A stretch of DNA of 64,000 bases from Acetobacter sp. (GCF_022483985.1 NZ_JAKVME010000001.1:2480001-2544000); one strand, 5' to 3'; shown: positions 48,250-58,488, numbered from the stretch's first letter. Made by a program: numbers and translations. The notes: generated by a model from the sequence alone, not told the origin.

Positions 48250-48391
48250 CAATCTGTTGTAACCGAAACAGTTACCAAAAACGCGCCTTCGCCGGGGTTC
48301 GTGGCAGCCCCCGTCAAAAAAGATCAGACAGAAAGGTTTCTGGCATCCTTGTGAATTTATAACTGTTTTTCAAACAACCCATCATCACGAA

Positions 48392-48423
48392 AAAAGGTGT
48401 TCCATTCACATGGAACACCTTTT
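48392..48423. terminator. Bidirectional terminator beside gabT
   Basis: A 13-bp perfect stem (48392-48404 with 48411-48423) with a 6-base loop begins with A-run and ends with T-run. It lies 30 bases past the gabT stop on the minus strand. Confidence 0.88.
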
Positions 48424-48452
48424 CTGTCACGTCAGAAAACTGAACACTGACT

Positions 48453-49733
48453 TCAGACTGCGAGAACCTTCTCAAGAAGATCCAGACCTTCGTTCAGCAG
48501 TTCATCACTGATGGTCAGAGGCGGCAGCAGACGAACCGTCTCGCCGAGTACGCCACAGGACAGAACGATCAGACCCGCTTCTGCCGCACGTGCGCAGATA
48601 TCACCCGCACCACCGGCTTTCACCTCATCAGAGCCACGTGCGCTGAGCACATCGAAACCAACCATCGCGCCAAGACCATGCGCCTTGCCGATCGGTGTCA
48701 GATCACTCCGTTCGGCCCAGCCCGCAATGCGCCTGCTGATCGTCGCGCCAATATGCTCGGCACGGGCACAGAGCTTTTCTTTTTCGATCACATCCAGCAC
48801 AGCAAGACCCGCAGCACAGGCCAGCGGAGAACCACCATACGTGCCACCCAGACCGCCCGGACGGACAGCGTCCATGATGTCTGCGCGACCAACGACACCG
48901 GATAGCGGGAACCCGCCACCAAGAGCCTTGGCGACTGAAATCAGATCAGGCTTCACACCCGAATGCTGGATGCCGAACAGCTTGCCTGTACGGGCAAAAC
49001 CGGTCTGGACCTCATCCGCGATCAGCAGGATGCCGTGCTTCGTGCAACGCTCACGCAGACCTTCGAGCAGCTCCTTCGGGCTCACCCGGAAACCACCCTC
49101 ACCCTGCACCGGCTCAATGATGATCGCAGCCACGCGGGACGGATCAACATCGGCGGCGAACATCAGGTCAAGCGCATTGAGGCTGTCCGCAACCGAAACA
49201 CCACGAGCGGGGAACGGCACATGGAACACATCGCCCGGCATAGAGCCGAACTGCGTCTTGTAGGGGTTCACCTTGCCGGTCATGGCAGAAGCAAGCAGCG
49301 TGCGTCCGTGGAAACCGCCAGTGAAGGCGATCACACCTGACCGACCCGTAGCAGCGCGAGCGATCTTCACGGCATTTTCGGTCGCTTCCGCACCCGTCGT
49401 GAAGAAAATGCTTTTCGCAGGGCCTTCCAGAGGGGCGACAGCATTCAGACGCTCTGCAAGAGCCACATAATTCTCATACGGCGCAACCTGAAAACCCGTA
49501 TGGCTGAAACGCTCCAGTTGTTCCTGCACAGCCTGGATAACGGCCGGATGACGGTGGCCGACATTGACCACAGCAATACCTGCTGCAAAGTCAATATAGC
49601 GACGCCCTTCGACATCCCACAGTTCAGCGCCCAGAGCCCGATCCGCATAAATAGCGGTTGCCGAGCCAACACCAACAGGTACGGCTGCCGCACGACGAGC
49701 CGACAGATCCTTGTTGCTCTTGCCTGTACTCAC
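48453..49733 (-). CDS. gabT: 4-aminobutyrate:2-oxoglutarate transaminase
   Basis: A 426-residue class III aminotransferase. It turns GABA into succinic semialdehyde. Marks: RRAAAVPVGVGSATAIYADRA near the start (cited as the family block), GHRHPAVIQAV, FFTTGAEATENAVKIAR, GGFHGRTLLASAMTGK, EPVQGEGGF, DEVQTGFARTGKLF and the PLP Lys in SVAKALGGGFPLSG. I chose GTG at 49733, which gives the same length as the E. coli enzyme and has AGGG upstream; the frame reaches 49784. It lies beside the polyamine locus. Confidence 0.93.
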   Translation of the reverse strand: MSTGKSNKDLSARRAAAVPVGVGSATAIYADRALGAELWDVEGRRYIDFAAGIAVVNVGHRHPAVIQAVQEQLERFSHTGFQVAPYENYVALAERLNAVAPLEGPAKSIFFTTGAEATENAVKIARAATGRSGVIAFTGGFHGRTLLASAMTGKVNPYKTQFGSMPGDVFHVPFPARGVSVADSLNALDLMFAADVDPSRVAAIIIEPVQGEGGFRVSPKELLEGLRERCTKHGILLIADEVQTGFARTGKLFGIQHSGVKPDLISVAKALGGGFPLSGVVGRADIMDAVRPGGLGGTYGGSPLACAAGLAVLDVIEKEKLCARAEHIGATISRRIAGWAERSDLTPIGKAHGLGAMVGFDVLSARGSDEVKAGGAGDICARAAEAGLIVLSCGVLGETVRLLPPLTISDELLNEGLDLLEKVLAV

Positions 49734-49914
49734 GTTTCTTTCCCTATCCAAAAAAGCTGCCCGACCGGCTCTGCCTGACATCAAAAATCAAGGTATCCCG
49801 ACAAGCGCAGTGACATGACTGGAGCGCAACGCATGCGCCGCACTCCACATAATCCCTCTTCCAGCACTCTTCCACCCGTCAGGGAAGAAAAGTATTTGAC
49901 TGCACACCACCCAT

Positions 49915-50826
49915 TCACCAGCCCGCAACACGATCCGTTCGCTGCAACGCCATATCCATGAAATACTGCGCCGGAGCAGCCAGCGGCAGACCGCGTCGCC
50001 ACATCACCAGCAAATCGGCCGCCGGAAGCTCCTCCTGAACCGGACGGGATTCTATCTTCTCCCCTTCAAGCGACCAGGGACGGTAAATCAGTTGCGGCAA
50101 CAGGGCGATACCATGCCCGGCTGCCACCAGACTCCGCACGGCTTCAATGGACGTCGACCGGAAACAGGATGTCGACTGAAACGAAAACTTCTCAAAGACC
50201 GCCGTCATTCTGCTTTCAAGAACATCCGCTGCAAGCGTGATGAAAGGCTCCTGATCCAGTTGCTTCAAACTGACCTGCTTCTCCTGCGCAAGAGGATGAC
50301 CATGAGACAGCCAGACGTGATGAGGGGAAACTCCCATCACATGCGCGCCGCACGCGCTGGGGATCGAACTGCCGAGACGCAGCATCACGGCAAGGTCAAG
50401 CTCTCCACTGACCAGCATGTGATCCAGATAGTCCGACTGTTCCTCTACCAGTATCACCTCCACCTTCGGAAAAGCCCGCCGGAATCGTGTCAGAAGATCG
50501 GGCAGGACATAGCCCGCCACAACCTGTGTCACACCAAGAGTGAGCCTGCCGACGAGAGCTTCTTCATCCTCGTCCTTCATGCTCTGGGCGTCGGCCACAC
50601 TGTCAAGAATACGCTGCACGCGCTGGAAAAACTGCTGCCCACGACGGGTCAGAACAACACCCCGCGCATGACGGTCAAACAGCCGGAATCCCATCTCCGC
50701 CTCGAGATCACGCAGCGCTTCCGTCACCGTTGATTGAGACACCAGCAGCACCATGGCCGCGCCGGAAATCGAACCGACTTCCGCGACAGACACAAAATAG
50801 CGAAGCTGGCGTAATGTCAGCGCCAT
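49915..50826 (-). CDS. LysR-family transcriptional regulator
   Basis: A 303-residue LysR protein. The N-terminal winged helix-turn-helix (residues 1-60: LRQLRYFVSVAEVGSISGAA, then SQSTVTEALRDLEAEMG) is clear, and the effector domain follows from ~90 (GRLTLGVTQVV). It sits between gabT and the transporter genes, all on one strand, and may control the amine/GABA cluster. The effector is unknown. Gaps of about 185 bases on both sides suggest its own promoter. Confidence 0.9.
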   Translation of the reverse strand: MALTLRQLRYFVSVAEVGSISGAAMVLLVSQSTVTEALRDLEAEMGFRLFDRHARGVVLTRRGQQFFQRVQRILDSVADAQSMKDEDEEALVGRLTLGVTQVVAGYVLPDLLTRFRRAFPKVEVILVEEQSDYLDHMLVSGELDLAVMLRLGSSIPSACGAHVMGVSPHHVWLSHGHPLAQEKQVSLKQLDQEPFITLAADVLESRMTAVFEKFSFQSTSCFRSTSIEAVRSLVAAGHGIALLPQLIYRPWSLEGEKIESRPVQEELPAADLLVMWRRGLPLAAPAQYFMDMALQRTDRVAGW

Positions 50827-51011
50827 AACACACCTTTTCCCTCACGGAAGCAGGGTGAAACTGATGAGAATTCACCCCAGGACGAATGATGTTTTCCGGA
50901 GCGTTTCACCTGTCACCCGGCAGCTTCAACCAGCATCCGGAGACACACAGAGCCCCCGTCAGCCTCCTCGCCGTCATGGGCCTGTCCTGCGCGCATATCC
51001 CCCCATACGAC

Positions 51012-51800
51012 CTACTCCCTGGATGCGGAAGCAGCCAGTTTCTGACCAATAATGATCGGCAGGATCGTAACAGCGACAACAGCGAACACCACAACATTCA
51101 CTTCCGGCATATGCTGGCCCAGACGAATGGCGCCGAAGATCCACAGTGGCAGGGTCGTTTCAGAACCGGACGTGAAGGTCGAGACAATCACTTCATCGAA
51201 GGACAGCGCGAACGCAAGCAGCATTCCCGACACAATCGCACCGCTCAAAAGAGGCAGTGTGACACTGACAAAACCCCGGAAAGGGGTCGCGCCCATATCC
51301 TGTGCCGCTTCCAGCAGCGAACGGGGAAGCCGCCGAAGCCGCGCCATGACATTGCTGTAAATCACCACCGTACAGAACGTCGTATGCGCAATCACCAGCG
51401 TCATCATCGTGAAGGGAATTTCCAGCGCGGTGAAGAAACTGTTCATCGCGATGCCGGTCAGCACACCCGGCAGCGCAATGGGAAGCGTGAGAAAGAATGA
51501 ACCTATCTGAACAGCACGCGAGGAAAGACCATTCATCCCCACAGCCGCCAGCGTTCCAAGCACGGACGCAAACAGGGTCGCCAGACCCGCCACCTCCAGA
51601 GACACAAGAAGAGCGCTTCTCACTTCTTCGTCCGCCCACGTGGCGTAGAACCATTTCAGTGAAAAGGAATGGATGGGCCAGACCTGCACGGACGACGCAT
51701 CGAACGCGAACACCAGCACAATCAGCAGCGGCAGGAGCAGAAACGCCAGCACCGCAGATGCAGCGCCCCAGAGAGCAACATTACGCATCGAACCACTCAT
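51012..51800 (-). CDS. ABC transporter permease, polyamine type (PotC/YdcV-like)
   Basis: A 262-residue inner-membrane protein with six hydrophobic segments and the BPD permease EAA loop (EAAQDMGATPFRGFVSVTLPLL). It forms the channel with the preceding permease, whose stop overlaps its start by 4 bases. It matches the PotC/YdcV side of spermidine/putrescine importers (SLKWFYATWADEEV near the start). Confidence 0.9.
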   Translation of the reverse strand: MSGSMRNVALWGAASAVLAFLLLPLLIVLVFAFDASSVQVWPIHSFSLKWFYATWADEEVRSALLVSLEVAGLATLFASVLGTLAAVGMNGLSSRAVQIGSFFLTLPIALPGVLTGIAMNSFFTALEIPFTMMTLVIAHTTFCTVVIYSNVMARLRRLPRSLLEAAQDMGATPFRGFVSVTLPLLSGAIVSGMLLAFALSFDEVIVSTFTSGSETTLPLWIFGAIRLGQHMPEVNVVVFAVVAVTILPIIIGQKLAASASRE

Positions 51801-52648
51801 GCTCCGTCAAACGCCCCGAACTGGCGGGCCAGCAACATATAAGCCGCGACCACAACAAGAAGAATCATGGAATAGGCTGCTGCAAACGGAATATTTCCCG
51901 ATACACCGACATTCGAATAGACCACGTTGCCGATAAATTCAGAACCGGCCCCTCCGACCAGCATCGGCGTGACATACTCACCCAGCGTGACGGCAAAGGT
52001 GAACACTGATCCGGCCGCCATACCGGGAATGGCGAGAGGAAAGATCACGGTCCGAAACGTCTGAAACGGTGTGGCGCCCATATCCCCAGCCGCATCAGGC
52101 AAAGAGGCCGGAATACGTTCCAGAGCTGAAACCAGCGGCATCAGCATGAAAGGCAGCCAGAGATAGGTGAACACGATCCATAAAGCGACGTTCGTGAAAG
52201 CGAATGACTGCTCCGGCAATCCTGCCGTCCGCAGAAACCAGTTCAGCACACCGTCATGACCAAGGATCAGCCGCCAGGAATAAATCCGCGCCAGCATGCT
52301 CGACCAGAGCGGCAGCGCCACCAGCACCAGCAGAACCAGTTTCATACGTGGCCCAACCTTGCGGGCAATAACGTAGGCCAGTGGCCACGCAAGGATGATG
52401 TCCGTAATCGTGACCAGCACCGCAATACCGATCGTCCGCTCCGCAATGACACGGTAGGTGCTATCCGTGACGAGGATACGGAAATTGTCCAGCGTCCACT
52501 CGTGGAGTATTTCGCCGGACATTGAATCGACCTGCCAGAAGGCCGAAAGCAGCAGGGCGAACAGACTGCCCAGATAAAAAACTGTCAGCCATCCGAACGG
52601 AGGTAACAGGAGGGCTGCATGCCCCAGAAGCTTCCGGCCGCCCGTCAT
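51797..52648 (-). CDS. ABC transporter permease, polyamine type (PotB/YdcU-like)
   Basis: A 283-residue inner-membrane permease with six segments, including the EAA-type loop DAAGDMGATPFQTFRTVIFPL and the YLWLPFMLMPL motif typical of PotB. The ATG at 52648 overlaps the stop of the binding-protein gene (TAATG), which fixes the start; the open frame to 52681 is upstream noise. Confidence 0.9.
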   Translation of the reverse strand: MTGGRKLLGHAALLLPPFGWLTVFYLGSLFALLLSAFWQVDSMSGEILHEWTLDNFRILVTDSTYRVIAERTIGIAVLVTITDIILAWPLAYVIARKVGPRMKLVLLVLVALPLWSSMLARIYSWRLILGHDGVLNWFLRTAGLPEQSFAFTNVALWIVFTYLWLPFMLMPLVSALERIPASLPDAAGDMGATPFQTFRTVIFPLAIPGMAAGSVFTFAVTLGEYVTPMLVGGAGSEFIGNVVYSNVGVSGNIPFAAAYSMILLVVVAAYMLLARQFGAFDGA

Positions 52649-53787
52649 TACTGTTTGACCTGCTGCCAGGCACGCTGCCATGCGGCATAATCAAGACAGT
52701 TGTTCTGACCATTTCCACACTGCTTGACTGGTGTTTTCCAGAATTTGATGGTCGAGAAATATGCCGCTGAGGCGTCAGCATGATACTGCTTGCATGAACC
52801 GGGCTGCATCGTATCCATCTCGGCGCAGGCCTTGGTGTTAGCAGGCGTCTCGCCAAAGGACAGCGCCTGCTGGGCCTGAACCTTCGGCGTCATCACATGG
52901 TTGATCCAGAGATAGGCACAGTTCGGATGCTCCGCATGAGTGCTGATCATCCACGTATCAGCCCAACCGGTGGCTCCTTCAGTCGGGATGGTGTCCTGCA
53001 CAGGCACATTAGCAGCCCGCAGCGTGTTGGCCTGATATGGCCATGCCGCACCGACCTGAGCATCACCGCTCTTGAACAGATCGACTTCATCTGACGCCAG
53101 CGCCCAGTATTTCTTGACCAGAGGGCGCTGTTCTTTCAGCAGCGACACGACCGCGTCCATCTGCGGCTGTGTCAGCTCATAAGGATCAGTGATGCCCAGT
53201 TCCGGCTTGGTGTGCGACAGATACAGCGCCGCATCCGCAATCTGGATCGGGTTGTCCGGAACCGTGATCACACCCGCATGAGCCTTGTCATAAATGACAG
53301 ACCAGCTTGTCGGAGCCGTCGTGATCGTTTTCGTGTTCCACATGAGGACATTCGGCCCCCACTCATAGGAAATGCCGTAATGAACACCCTTCACCGTGTT
53401 GAAGGAAGGCTCCTTCAGTTCCGGCATCAGATCGCCATAAGCCGGGATGAGGCTGATATTCACCGGCTGCACGTTCTTGCCGAAGATCAGCCGGAGCGCT
53501 GCGTCGCCGGATGCCGAGACAACGTCAAATCCCTTGCCGCCGCCCATGCGGGTCAGCGCCACCATTTCATCGGACGAGCCGACATATTTGCGATGGACCT
53601 TGCACCCTGACTGCTGTTCAAACGGCTTGACCCAGACGTCGTCCGCGTAGCCTTCCCAGGCAACGACATTCAGATCTCCCTCGCCCTTCCCAACGGAAGT
53701 CGGCAGATCCGCCGCCTGCGCCTGCGCCATCATCGCGGTGCAACAGGTCGCCAGAAGCAATGCACTGAAACCCTTCATGGTCGTCAT
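52648..53787 (-). CDS. Periplasmic polyamine-type binding protein (PotD/YdcS-like)
   Basis: A 379-residue substrate-binding protein with a signal peptide (MTTMKGFSALLLATCC, cut near AQA/AD). Typical features are DLNVVAWEGYADDVWVKPFE, KYVGSSDEMVAL, YGISYEWGPNVLMWN and GWADTWMISTHAEHPNCAYLW, which match PotD/YdcS-type proteins. It delivers putrescine, spermidine or a related amine. ATG at 53778 is an alternative start. It lies between the ATPase and permease genes. Confidence 0.9.
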   Translation of the reverse strand: MTTMKGFSALLLATCCTAMMAQAQAADLPTSVGKGEGDLNVVAWEGYADDVWVKPFEQQSGCKVHRKYVGSSDEMVALTRMGGGKGFDVVSASGDAALRLIFGKNVQPVNISLIPAYGDLMPELKEPSFNTVKGVHYGISYEWGPNVLMWNTKTITTAPTSWSVIYDKAHAGVITVPDNPIQIADAALYLSHTKPELGITDPYELTQPQMDAVVSLLKEQRPLVKKYWALASDEVDLFKSGDAQVGAAWPYQANTLRAANVPVQDTIPTEGATGWADTWMISTHAEHPNCAYLWINHVMTPKVQAQQALSFGETPANTKACAEMDTMQPGSCKQYHADASAAYFSTIKFWKTPVKQCGNGQNNCLDYAAWQRAWQQVKQ

Positions 53788-53826
53788 CCTTTCTTCCTGA
53801 AAACACAAGACATTCCGAAAACCTCC

Positions 53827-54843
53827 TTACGATGAAAGAGGGTAGGCAGACTCTTTCGACCATACAGCCCGGACGGCCATATTCTCACTCAACCCACGCG
53901 CCTGACGGGACGGCACCATGGCGGTGACACCCATGTCACCGTCAGTCGCAGTCACACGACAGCGTGTGACTGGACCGAGATAGGAAATTTCATGAACAAG
54001 ACCGGACAAACCAGCTTCATGGTCTGTCAGAACGTAATCCTGCGGCTCCAGCCTTATATCTTCTGGTCTCAGCAGAATCTCGCCCCCCTCTTCACTCAGG
54101 ATATTGGATGATCCGATAAAACGGGCCACAAAACTGCTCGCGGGCCGTTCATACAGCTCTTCCGGCGTACCGATCTGTTCAATCACACCTTCCGAAAACA
54201 CCGCGATACGATCACTCATGCTCAGCGCCTCCTCCTGATCATGCGTGACGTAAACAAAGGTTATTCCCGTCTGTTTCTGAATTCTCTTCAGTTCCACCTG
54301 CATCTCGCGACGCAATTTCAAATCCAGAGCGCCCAGCGGCTCATCAAGCAGGATCAGGGAGGGTTCATTCACCAATGCCCGCGCCAGCGCCACACGCTGC
54401 CTTTGTCCACCCGAAAGCTGGGAAGGACGACGATCCCCGACCGCTTCCAGATGCACCATGGCCAGCGCCTTTGTGGCCCGCTCTGATCGTTCGGCCTTCG
54501 CCACCCCCCTGATCTTCATGCCGTAGGCGACATTGTCCAGAAGACTCATATGCGGAAACAACGCATAGTCCTGAAACATCGTGTTGACATCACGCCTGTA
54601 CGGAGGAAGGCCTGTAACCTTGTTGCCGCCGAGAAAAACCTCTCCGGAGTCCGGCAACTCAAATCCGCCGATCAGACGCAGGGTGGTGGTCTTTCCGGAA
54701 CCTGACGGACCAAGCATGGTAAAGAACTCGCCACGCCGGATGGCCAGATCGATGCCTTTCAGGACCGGCCTGCCGTGCCCGTAGGATTTCGTCAGGGCCG
54801 TCAGACTGACTGCTGGCATATGCAGGGAAGGCTCATCCGTCAT
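53827..54843 (-). CDS. ABC transporter ATPase, polyamine type (PotA/YdcT-like)
   Basis: A 338-residue ATPase that powers the importer. Walker A is [13 protein letters not shown], the signature is [13 protein letters not shown], and Walker B is [12 protein letters not shown]. The C-terminal part (from ~235) is a TOBE-like regulatory domain with [11 protein letters not shown] chose ATG 54843; an ATG at 54858 would overlap the dehydrogenase gene. It follows that gene closely, as in the E. coli ydc operon in a different order. Confidence 0.92.
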   Translation of the reverse strand: MTDEPSLHMPAVSLTALTKSYGHGRPVLKGIDLAIRRGEFFTMLGPSGSGKTTTLRLIGGFELPDSGEVFLGGNKVTGLPPYRRDVNTMFQDYALFPHMSLLDNVAYGMKIRGVAKAERSERATKALAMVHLEAVGDRRPSQLSGGQRQRVALARALVNEPSLILLDEPLGALDLKLRREMQVELKRIQKQTGITFVYVTHDQEEALSMSDRIAVFSEGVIEQIGTPEELYERPASSFVARFIGSSNILSEEGGEILLRPEDIRLEPQDYVLTDHEAGLSGLVHEISYLGPVTRCRVTATDGDMGVTAMVPSRQARGLSENMAVRAVWSKESAYPLSS

Positions 54844-54848
54844 TATTG

Positions 54849-56285
54849 TCAGTTCCATTTTACCATGACATGCCGCGATACCGTGTAGTCCTCGATGGAT
54901 CCGAGACTCATGTCCTTGCCGTAACCGGAGTTCCGGAATCCCCCATGCGGCATTTCATTGATCAGCATGAAATGTGTGTTGACCCATGTGCATCCGTACC
55001 GAAGGCGTGATGCAGCTTCCATGCCGCGACTGATATTTCCGGTCCAGACGGAAGAAGCCAGTCCATAGGCGGACCCGTTCACATTTTCGATGACGGCATC
55101 CATGTCACGGCAGCGTGTCACGGAGACAACCGGACCGAAGACCTCTCGTTCGACAATCTCATCTCCCGGAAGCGCGCCGGCGATTACGGTGGGTTTGTAA
55201 AAATACCCACGACCTTCAACCATGCTTCCGCCCGTCGTGATCTCGACATGAGGTAAATCCGCGGCACGTTCAACAAAAGCCGCCACACGGGAACGCTGCC
55301 GCACGGAAATCAGAGGTGGAATCTCGTTTCTTGTATCATCTGAGTTTCCAAAAGAAATTTTTTCGACCGATGCGGTAAGATCGGCAACCAGACGGTCATA
55401 GACCTTCTCGTCCGCATAAACCCTGCATGCAGCCGTGCAGTCCTGTCCCGCATTATAATATCCAAAGGTGCGGACACCCTGCACGACAGCATCGATGTCG
55501 GCATCATCATAGACAATGACAGGAGCCTTCCCGCCCAGTTCCAGATGCGTGCGTTTCACGGAACGGGCCGCGGCGGCAATGACCTTCCTTCCTGTCGCAA
55601 TGTCTCCGGTGAGCGAGACCATGGCGACATCCGGATGATCCAGAAGCTGCTGCCCGACAGAATTACCTCTTCCCAGAACGATATTGACCACGCCAGCGGG
55701 CATTATCTCTGCAAAAATTGTTCCAAGATGCAGGATTGTAAAAGGCGTGTTCTCGGAAGGCTTGATGACACAGCTATTACCGGCGGCGAGCGCCGGAGCC
55801 AGCTTCCATGTCGCCAGCAGCAGGGGATAGTTCCAGGGGGCGATACAGGCCACCACACCCACCGGGGCGCGTCGCAACATGGATGTGTGCCCCGCCAGAT
55901 ACTCTCCCGCGATAGGACCGCTCAGGTTTCTTGCCGCCGCCGCGAAAAAACGGAAGCAGTCGACAATGGCCGGAATTTCATCACTCACGATCAGATGACG
56001 AGGCTTGCCTGTATTTCTGGCTTCCAGCTCTGCCAACATTTCCGCGTCCCGCTCAATGGCGTCCGCCACCCTGAGCAGGCGCATGGAACGTTCGGCCGGT
56101 GTCGTCATGGACCAGACCGGAAAGGCTTCAGCAGCCGCCAGCACGGCTGCATCAACCTGTTCCGTCGATGCGCTCGCCAGTTCCATGATGACCTCGCCCG
56201 TCATCGGCGCAAAGAGTGTTTCCTTCTCTCCTGCACCTTCGACAAAGACCGCGCCAATCAGCATTCTGGTCAGCACCATGTACAC
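54849..56285 (-). CDS. Aldehyde dehydrogenase, probable gamma-aminobutyraldehyde dehydrogenase
   Basis: A 478-residue ALDH. It probably oxidises gamma-aminobutyraldehyde to GABA. Motifs: APWNYPLLLATWK, the general base in HLELGGKAPVIVYDDADID, the catalytic Cys in NAGQDCTAACRVY, and the end FRNSGYGKDMSLGSIEDYTVSRHV, which fits the YdcW/PatD group rather than GabD. First gene of the transporter operon, next to the ATPase. Betaine-aldehyde dehydrogenase is the main alternative. The start may be ATG 56264. Confidence 0.87.
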   Translation of the reverse strand: MYMVLTRMLIGAVFVEGAGEKETLFAPMTGEVIMELASASTEQVDAAVLAAAEAFPVWSMTTPAERSMRLLRVADAIERDAEMLAELEARNTGKPRHLIVSDEIPAIVDCFRFFAAAARNLSGPIAGEYLAGHTSMLRRAPVGVVACIAPWNYPLLLATWKLAPALAAGNSCVIKPSENTPFTILHLGTIFAEIMPAGVVNIVLGRGNSVGQQLLDHPDVAMVSLTGDIATGRKVIAAAARSVKRTHLELGGKAPVIVYDDADIDAVVQGVRTFGYYNAGQDCTAACRVYADEKVYDRLVADLTASVEKISFGNSDDTRNEIPPLISVRQRSRVAAFVERAADLPHVEITTGGSMVEGRGYFYKPTVIAGALPGDEIVEREVFGPVVSVTRCRDMDAVIENVNGSAYGLASSVWTGNISRGMEAASRLRYGCTWVNTHFMLINEMPHGGFRNSGYGKDMSLGSIEDYTVSRHVMVKWN

Positions 56286-56807
56286 CCTTTACGTCAGCAG
56301 ATCACTGGCAATCCATCTGATGTCCAAACCGTGGCATACGTTACGATACCAAACCAATAGATAATGCCCATAAACAACATCGGGAAAACCGATATTAACT
56401 TAATATTTTGATATAAAACGATTATTTATTCATTATCATTTTATTTCCTATAGTATTTTTCTCTTTTTTCGATAAAACCGCCATCAGGAATCCTTGATCA
56501 ATCCATTTTATCGGCAATATCCCGCTGGCACCGTTCTTCCATCACTTTTTTCACGATACCTTCGACAGCATGCAGCATAGCAGTTCCCTGACACACAGCC
56601 GCTTCCTCCACCGCAGCAGATACACAAGACAGTGCATTGCACTATACGACAACCATGCTCGACGGCAGGAACAGCCTCACCTGCATCTCCGCGAAGAAGG
56701 GAGGAGAATCATAAAGTTGCGATGAAATTTATTACCCTCATGGCTTTTCCGCTCCCATCCATTATTGCAATAGCCTCACTGTTCATCATCACGGCAAGAT
56801 ACTGATC
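56286..56807. other. Divergent intergenic region
   Basis: 522 bases, AT-rich from 56395 to 56500, lying between the amine operon and the rhtA-like gene. It holds the promoters of both. No credible ORF; several short hairpins but no recognised riboswitch. Confidence 0.55.
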
Positions 56808-57680
56808 ATGCGCTCTCCTCTCTCCCGCCAGACACAGACTGAACTGCTGCCTCCCGCTGCGGTCGTGCTCGCCATGATCTCCATCACAACCGGCGTCTCC
56901 TTCGCCAGAACCCTGTTTCCGCTGATCGGATCTTCCGCTACGACGGTCCTGCGGCTTGGCCTCGCCTCAATCATTCTCTCCGTCATCATGCGTATCTGGC
57001 GGATCAGGATACCCCTCCGCACCCTGCCCGCGATTCTTCCTTACGGAATGTCCCTCGGGATCATGAATCTGGCATTTTATACGGCCATTTCACGCATTCC
57101 TCTCGGCATCGCCCTCGCTGTGGAATTCATGGGACCACTGGTTCTTGCCGTTTCCTTCTCCCGCAACAAAAGCGATTTTCTATGGACCGGACTGGCTGTC
57201 ATCGGTCTGTTTCTTCTGCTGCCGTTACGGCATGACCCGCATCCCGTCGATCCGACAGGCATGATTTTTGCGCTCGGCGCAGGCGTATGCTGGGCGATCT
57301 ATATTCTGGCGGGCAAGAGAGCAGGAGCCGCTTTCGGAACTCACGCGCCTACTCTGGGGATGATGGTCGGCACCCTGACAATCCTTCCTTTCGGCATCAC
57401 CCAGTTCGGAAGTCAGTTGCTGCATCCCCACGTCATCTGGAATGCTCTGGCGCTGGCTGTTCTCTCAAGCGCGCTCCCCTACTCGCTGGAGATGTACGCG
57501 CTCCGCCGCCTGCCGACAAAAACCTTCAGCGTGCTGACCAGTGGCGAACCCGCTGTCGGCGCCATCATGGGCATGCTCCTGCTCGGCGAGCATCTGCCTC
57601 TTCCTGACTGGCTTGGCATCGCCGCCATCGTGACGGCATCCCTTGGCACAACGGTCATGAGTCGAAGAAAAACCATTTGA
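56808..57680 (+). CDS. rhtA: EamA-family exporter, RhtA-like
   Basis: A 290-residue inner-membrane protein with about ten hydrophobic segments. ISITTGVSFARTLFPLIG, FYTAISRIPLGIALAVEFMGPL and LSSALPYSLEMYALRRLPTKTF followed by SGEPAVGA match the RhtA threonine/homoserine exporter group. It belongs to the same superfamily as the protein at 29.2 kb but a different branch. Apparently monocistronic. Confidence 0.85.
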   Translation: MRSPLSRQTQTELLPPAAVVLAMISITTGVSFARTLFPLIGSSATTVLRLGLASIILSVIMRIWRIRIPLRTLPAILPYGMSLGIMNLAFYTAISRIPLGIALAVEFMGPLVLAVSFSRNKSDFLWTGLAVIGLFLLLPLRHDPHPVDPTGMIFALGAGVCWAIYILAGKRAGAAFGTHAPTLGMMVGTLTILPFGITQFGSQLLHPHVIWNALALAVLSSALPYSLEMYALRRLPTKTFSVLTSGEPAVGAIMGMLLLGEHLPLPDWLGIAAIVTASLGTTVMSRRKTI

Positions 57681-57880
57681 TCGATCTGAGCATTCAGCGG
57701 TCAGAAGATGGTTTACTCACGCTGACCGATTCATTGCTGCGCCCCTGACGCAAGGCATGACCATCTGTCTGCTATCCATGACAGAACATCTCACAGCCCA
57801 GCCTATCCGTGATACGGAAAACCATTTTTATTAACTGGAGTTTTTGTGCAGTCACAGACAAACGGAATATGCCTTCCCAT

Positions 57881-58438
57881 TCACAACTCCGCCCACTCCC
57901 GAACAAGGTTATGATAGATCGCCGTCAATCCAAGAACAGCGGGATAGTCATCGGGCGGATCCCTCCGCACCTCAATGATGAATTGGTCAAAATTATAAAG
58001 CAGTGTTGTTTTTCCATTATCTTTCACCATTGACTGCGTCCAGAAAAATGAAGACCAACGACTGCCACGCGTAACGGGAGCCACTGAATGCAGGCTTGTG
58101 GCCGGATACAGCATCAGATCACCCGCTGGAAATTTTACCTTGACTGCCGTATGTATCTTCAATCACAAGCTCTCCACCGTCATACTCCTCCGGATTACCG
58201 AGAGACAGCGTGGAGGAAACATCCGCCCATATCCAAAAACCCGTTCCCGGCAAGGGATGGATCGCATTATCGACATGCGTCTGAAACCGCATCCCTTCAT
58301 CATAACGGTTGAACAGAGGCGGAAAAACATGCAACGGCGAGGCGGCTGTCGTGAACAGCACACTGCGTCCCAAGACTTCCGAGAACAATATCCCCCAGAG
58401 CCCTGCAGAATCTGGAGATTGTATTTCGCGCTATAGCT
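57881..58438 (-). pseudogene. PKHD-type Fe(II) dioxygenase, frameshifted and truncated
   Basis: Pieces of a PiuC/YbiX-like hydroxylase are spread over all three frames. Order along the minus strand: SAKYNLQIL (near 58430); [12 protein letters not shown] (about 58360-58400); [20 protein letters not shown] through [13 protein letters not shown] with the iron ligands His and Asp in THVDN (58145-58365); and [20 protein letters not shown] to the end [11 protein letters not shown] (57881-58145). At least three frame changes are needed, near 58405, 58365 and 58140, and the N-terminal ~40 residues are missing. Intact homologues hydroxylate near Fe-siderophore receptors; no such receptor is in view. 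A sequencing error could explain one shift but hardly all. Confidence 0.85.
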
Positions 58439-58463
58439 CCCCTCATTACACGAAACAAAAAAA

Positions 58464-58488
58464 AGCACGGCCCAGAACGAGCCGTGCT
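58464..58488 (-). terminator. Intrinsic terminator of the pyrD-HAD operon
   Basis: An 8-bp GC-rich stem (58464-58471 with 58481-58488, 9-base loop) is followed on the minus strand by a run of Ts. It lies 52 bases past the HAD gene stop. Confidence 0.88.

Larger units (their letters stand above)
48145..48452. other. Intergenic region between the SGNH paralogue and gabT
   Basis: 308 bases. It holds the second copy of the degenerate repeat (48207-48249) and a terminator hairpin (48392-48423). I see no gene. Confidence 0.6.
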
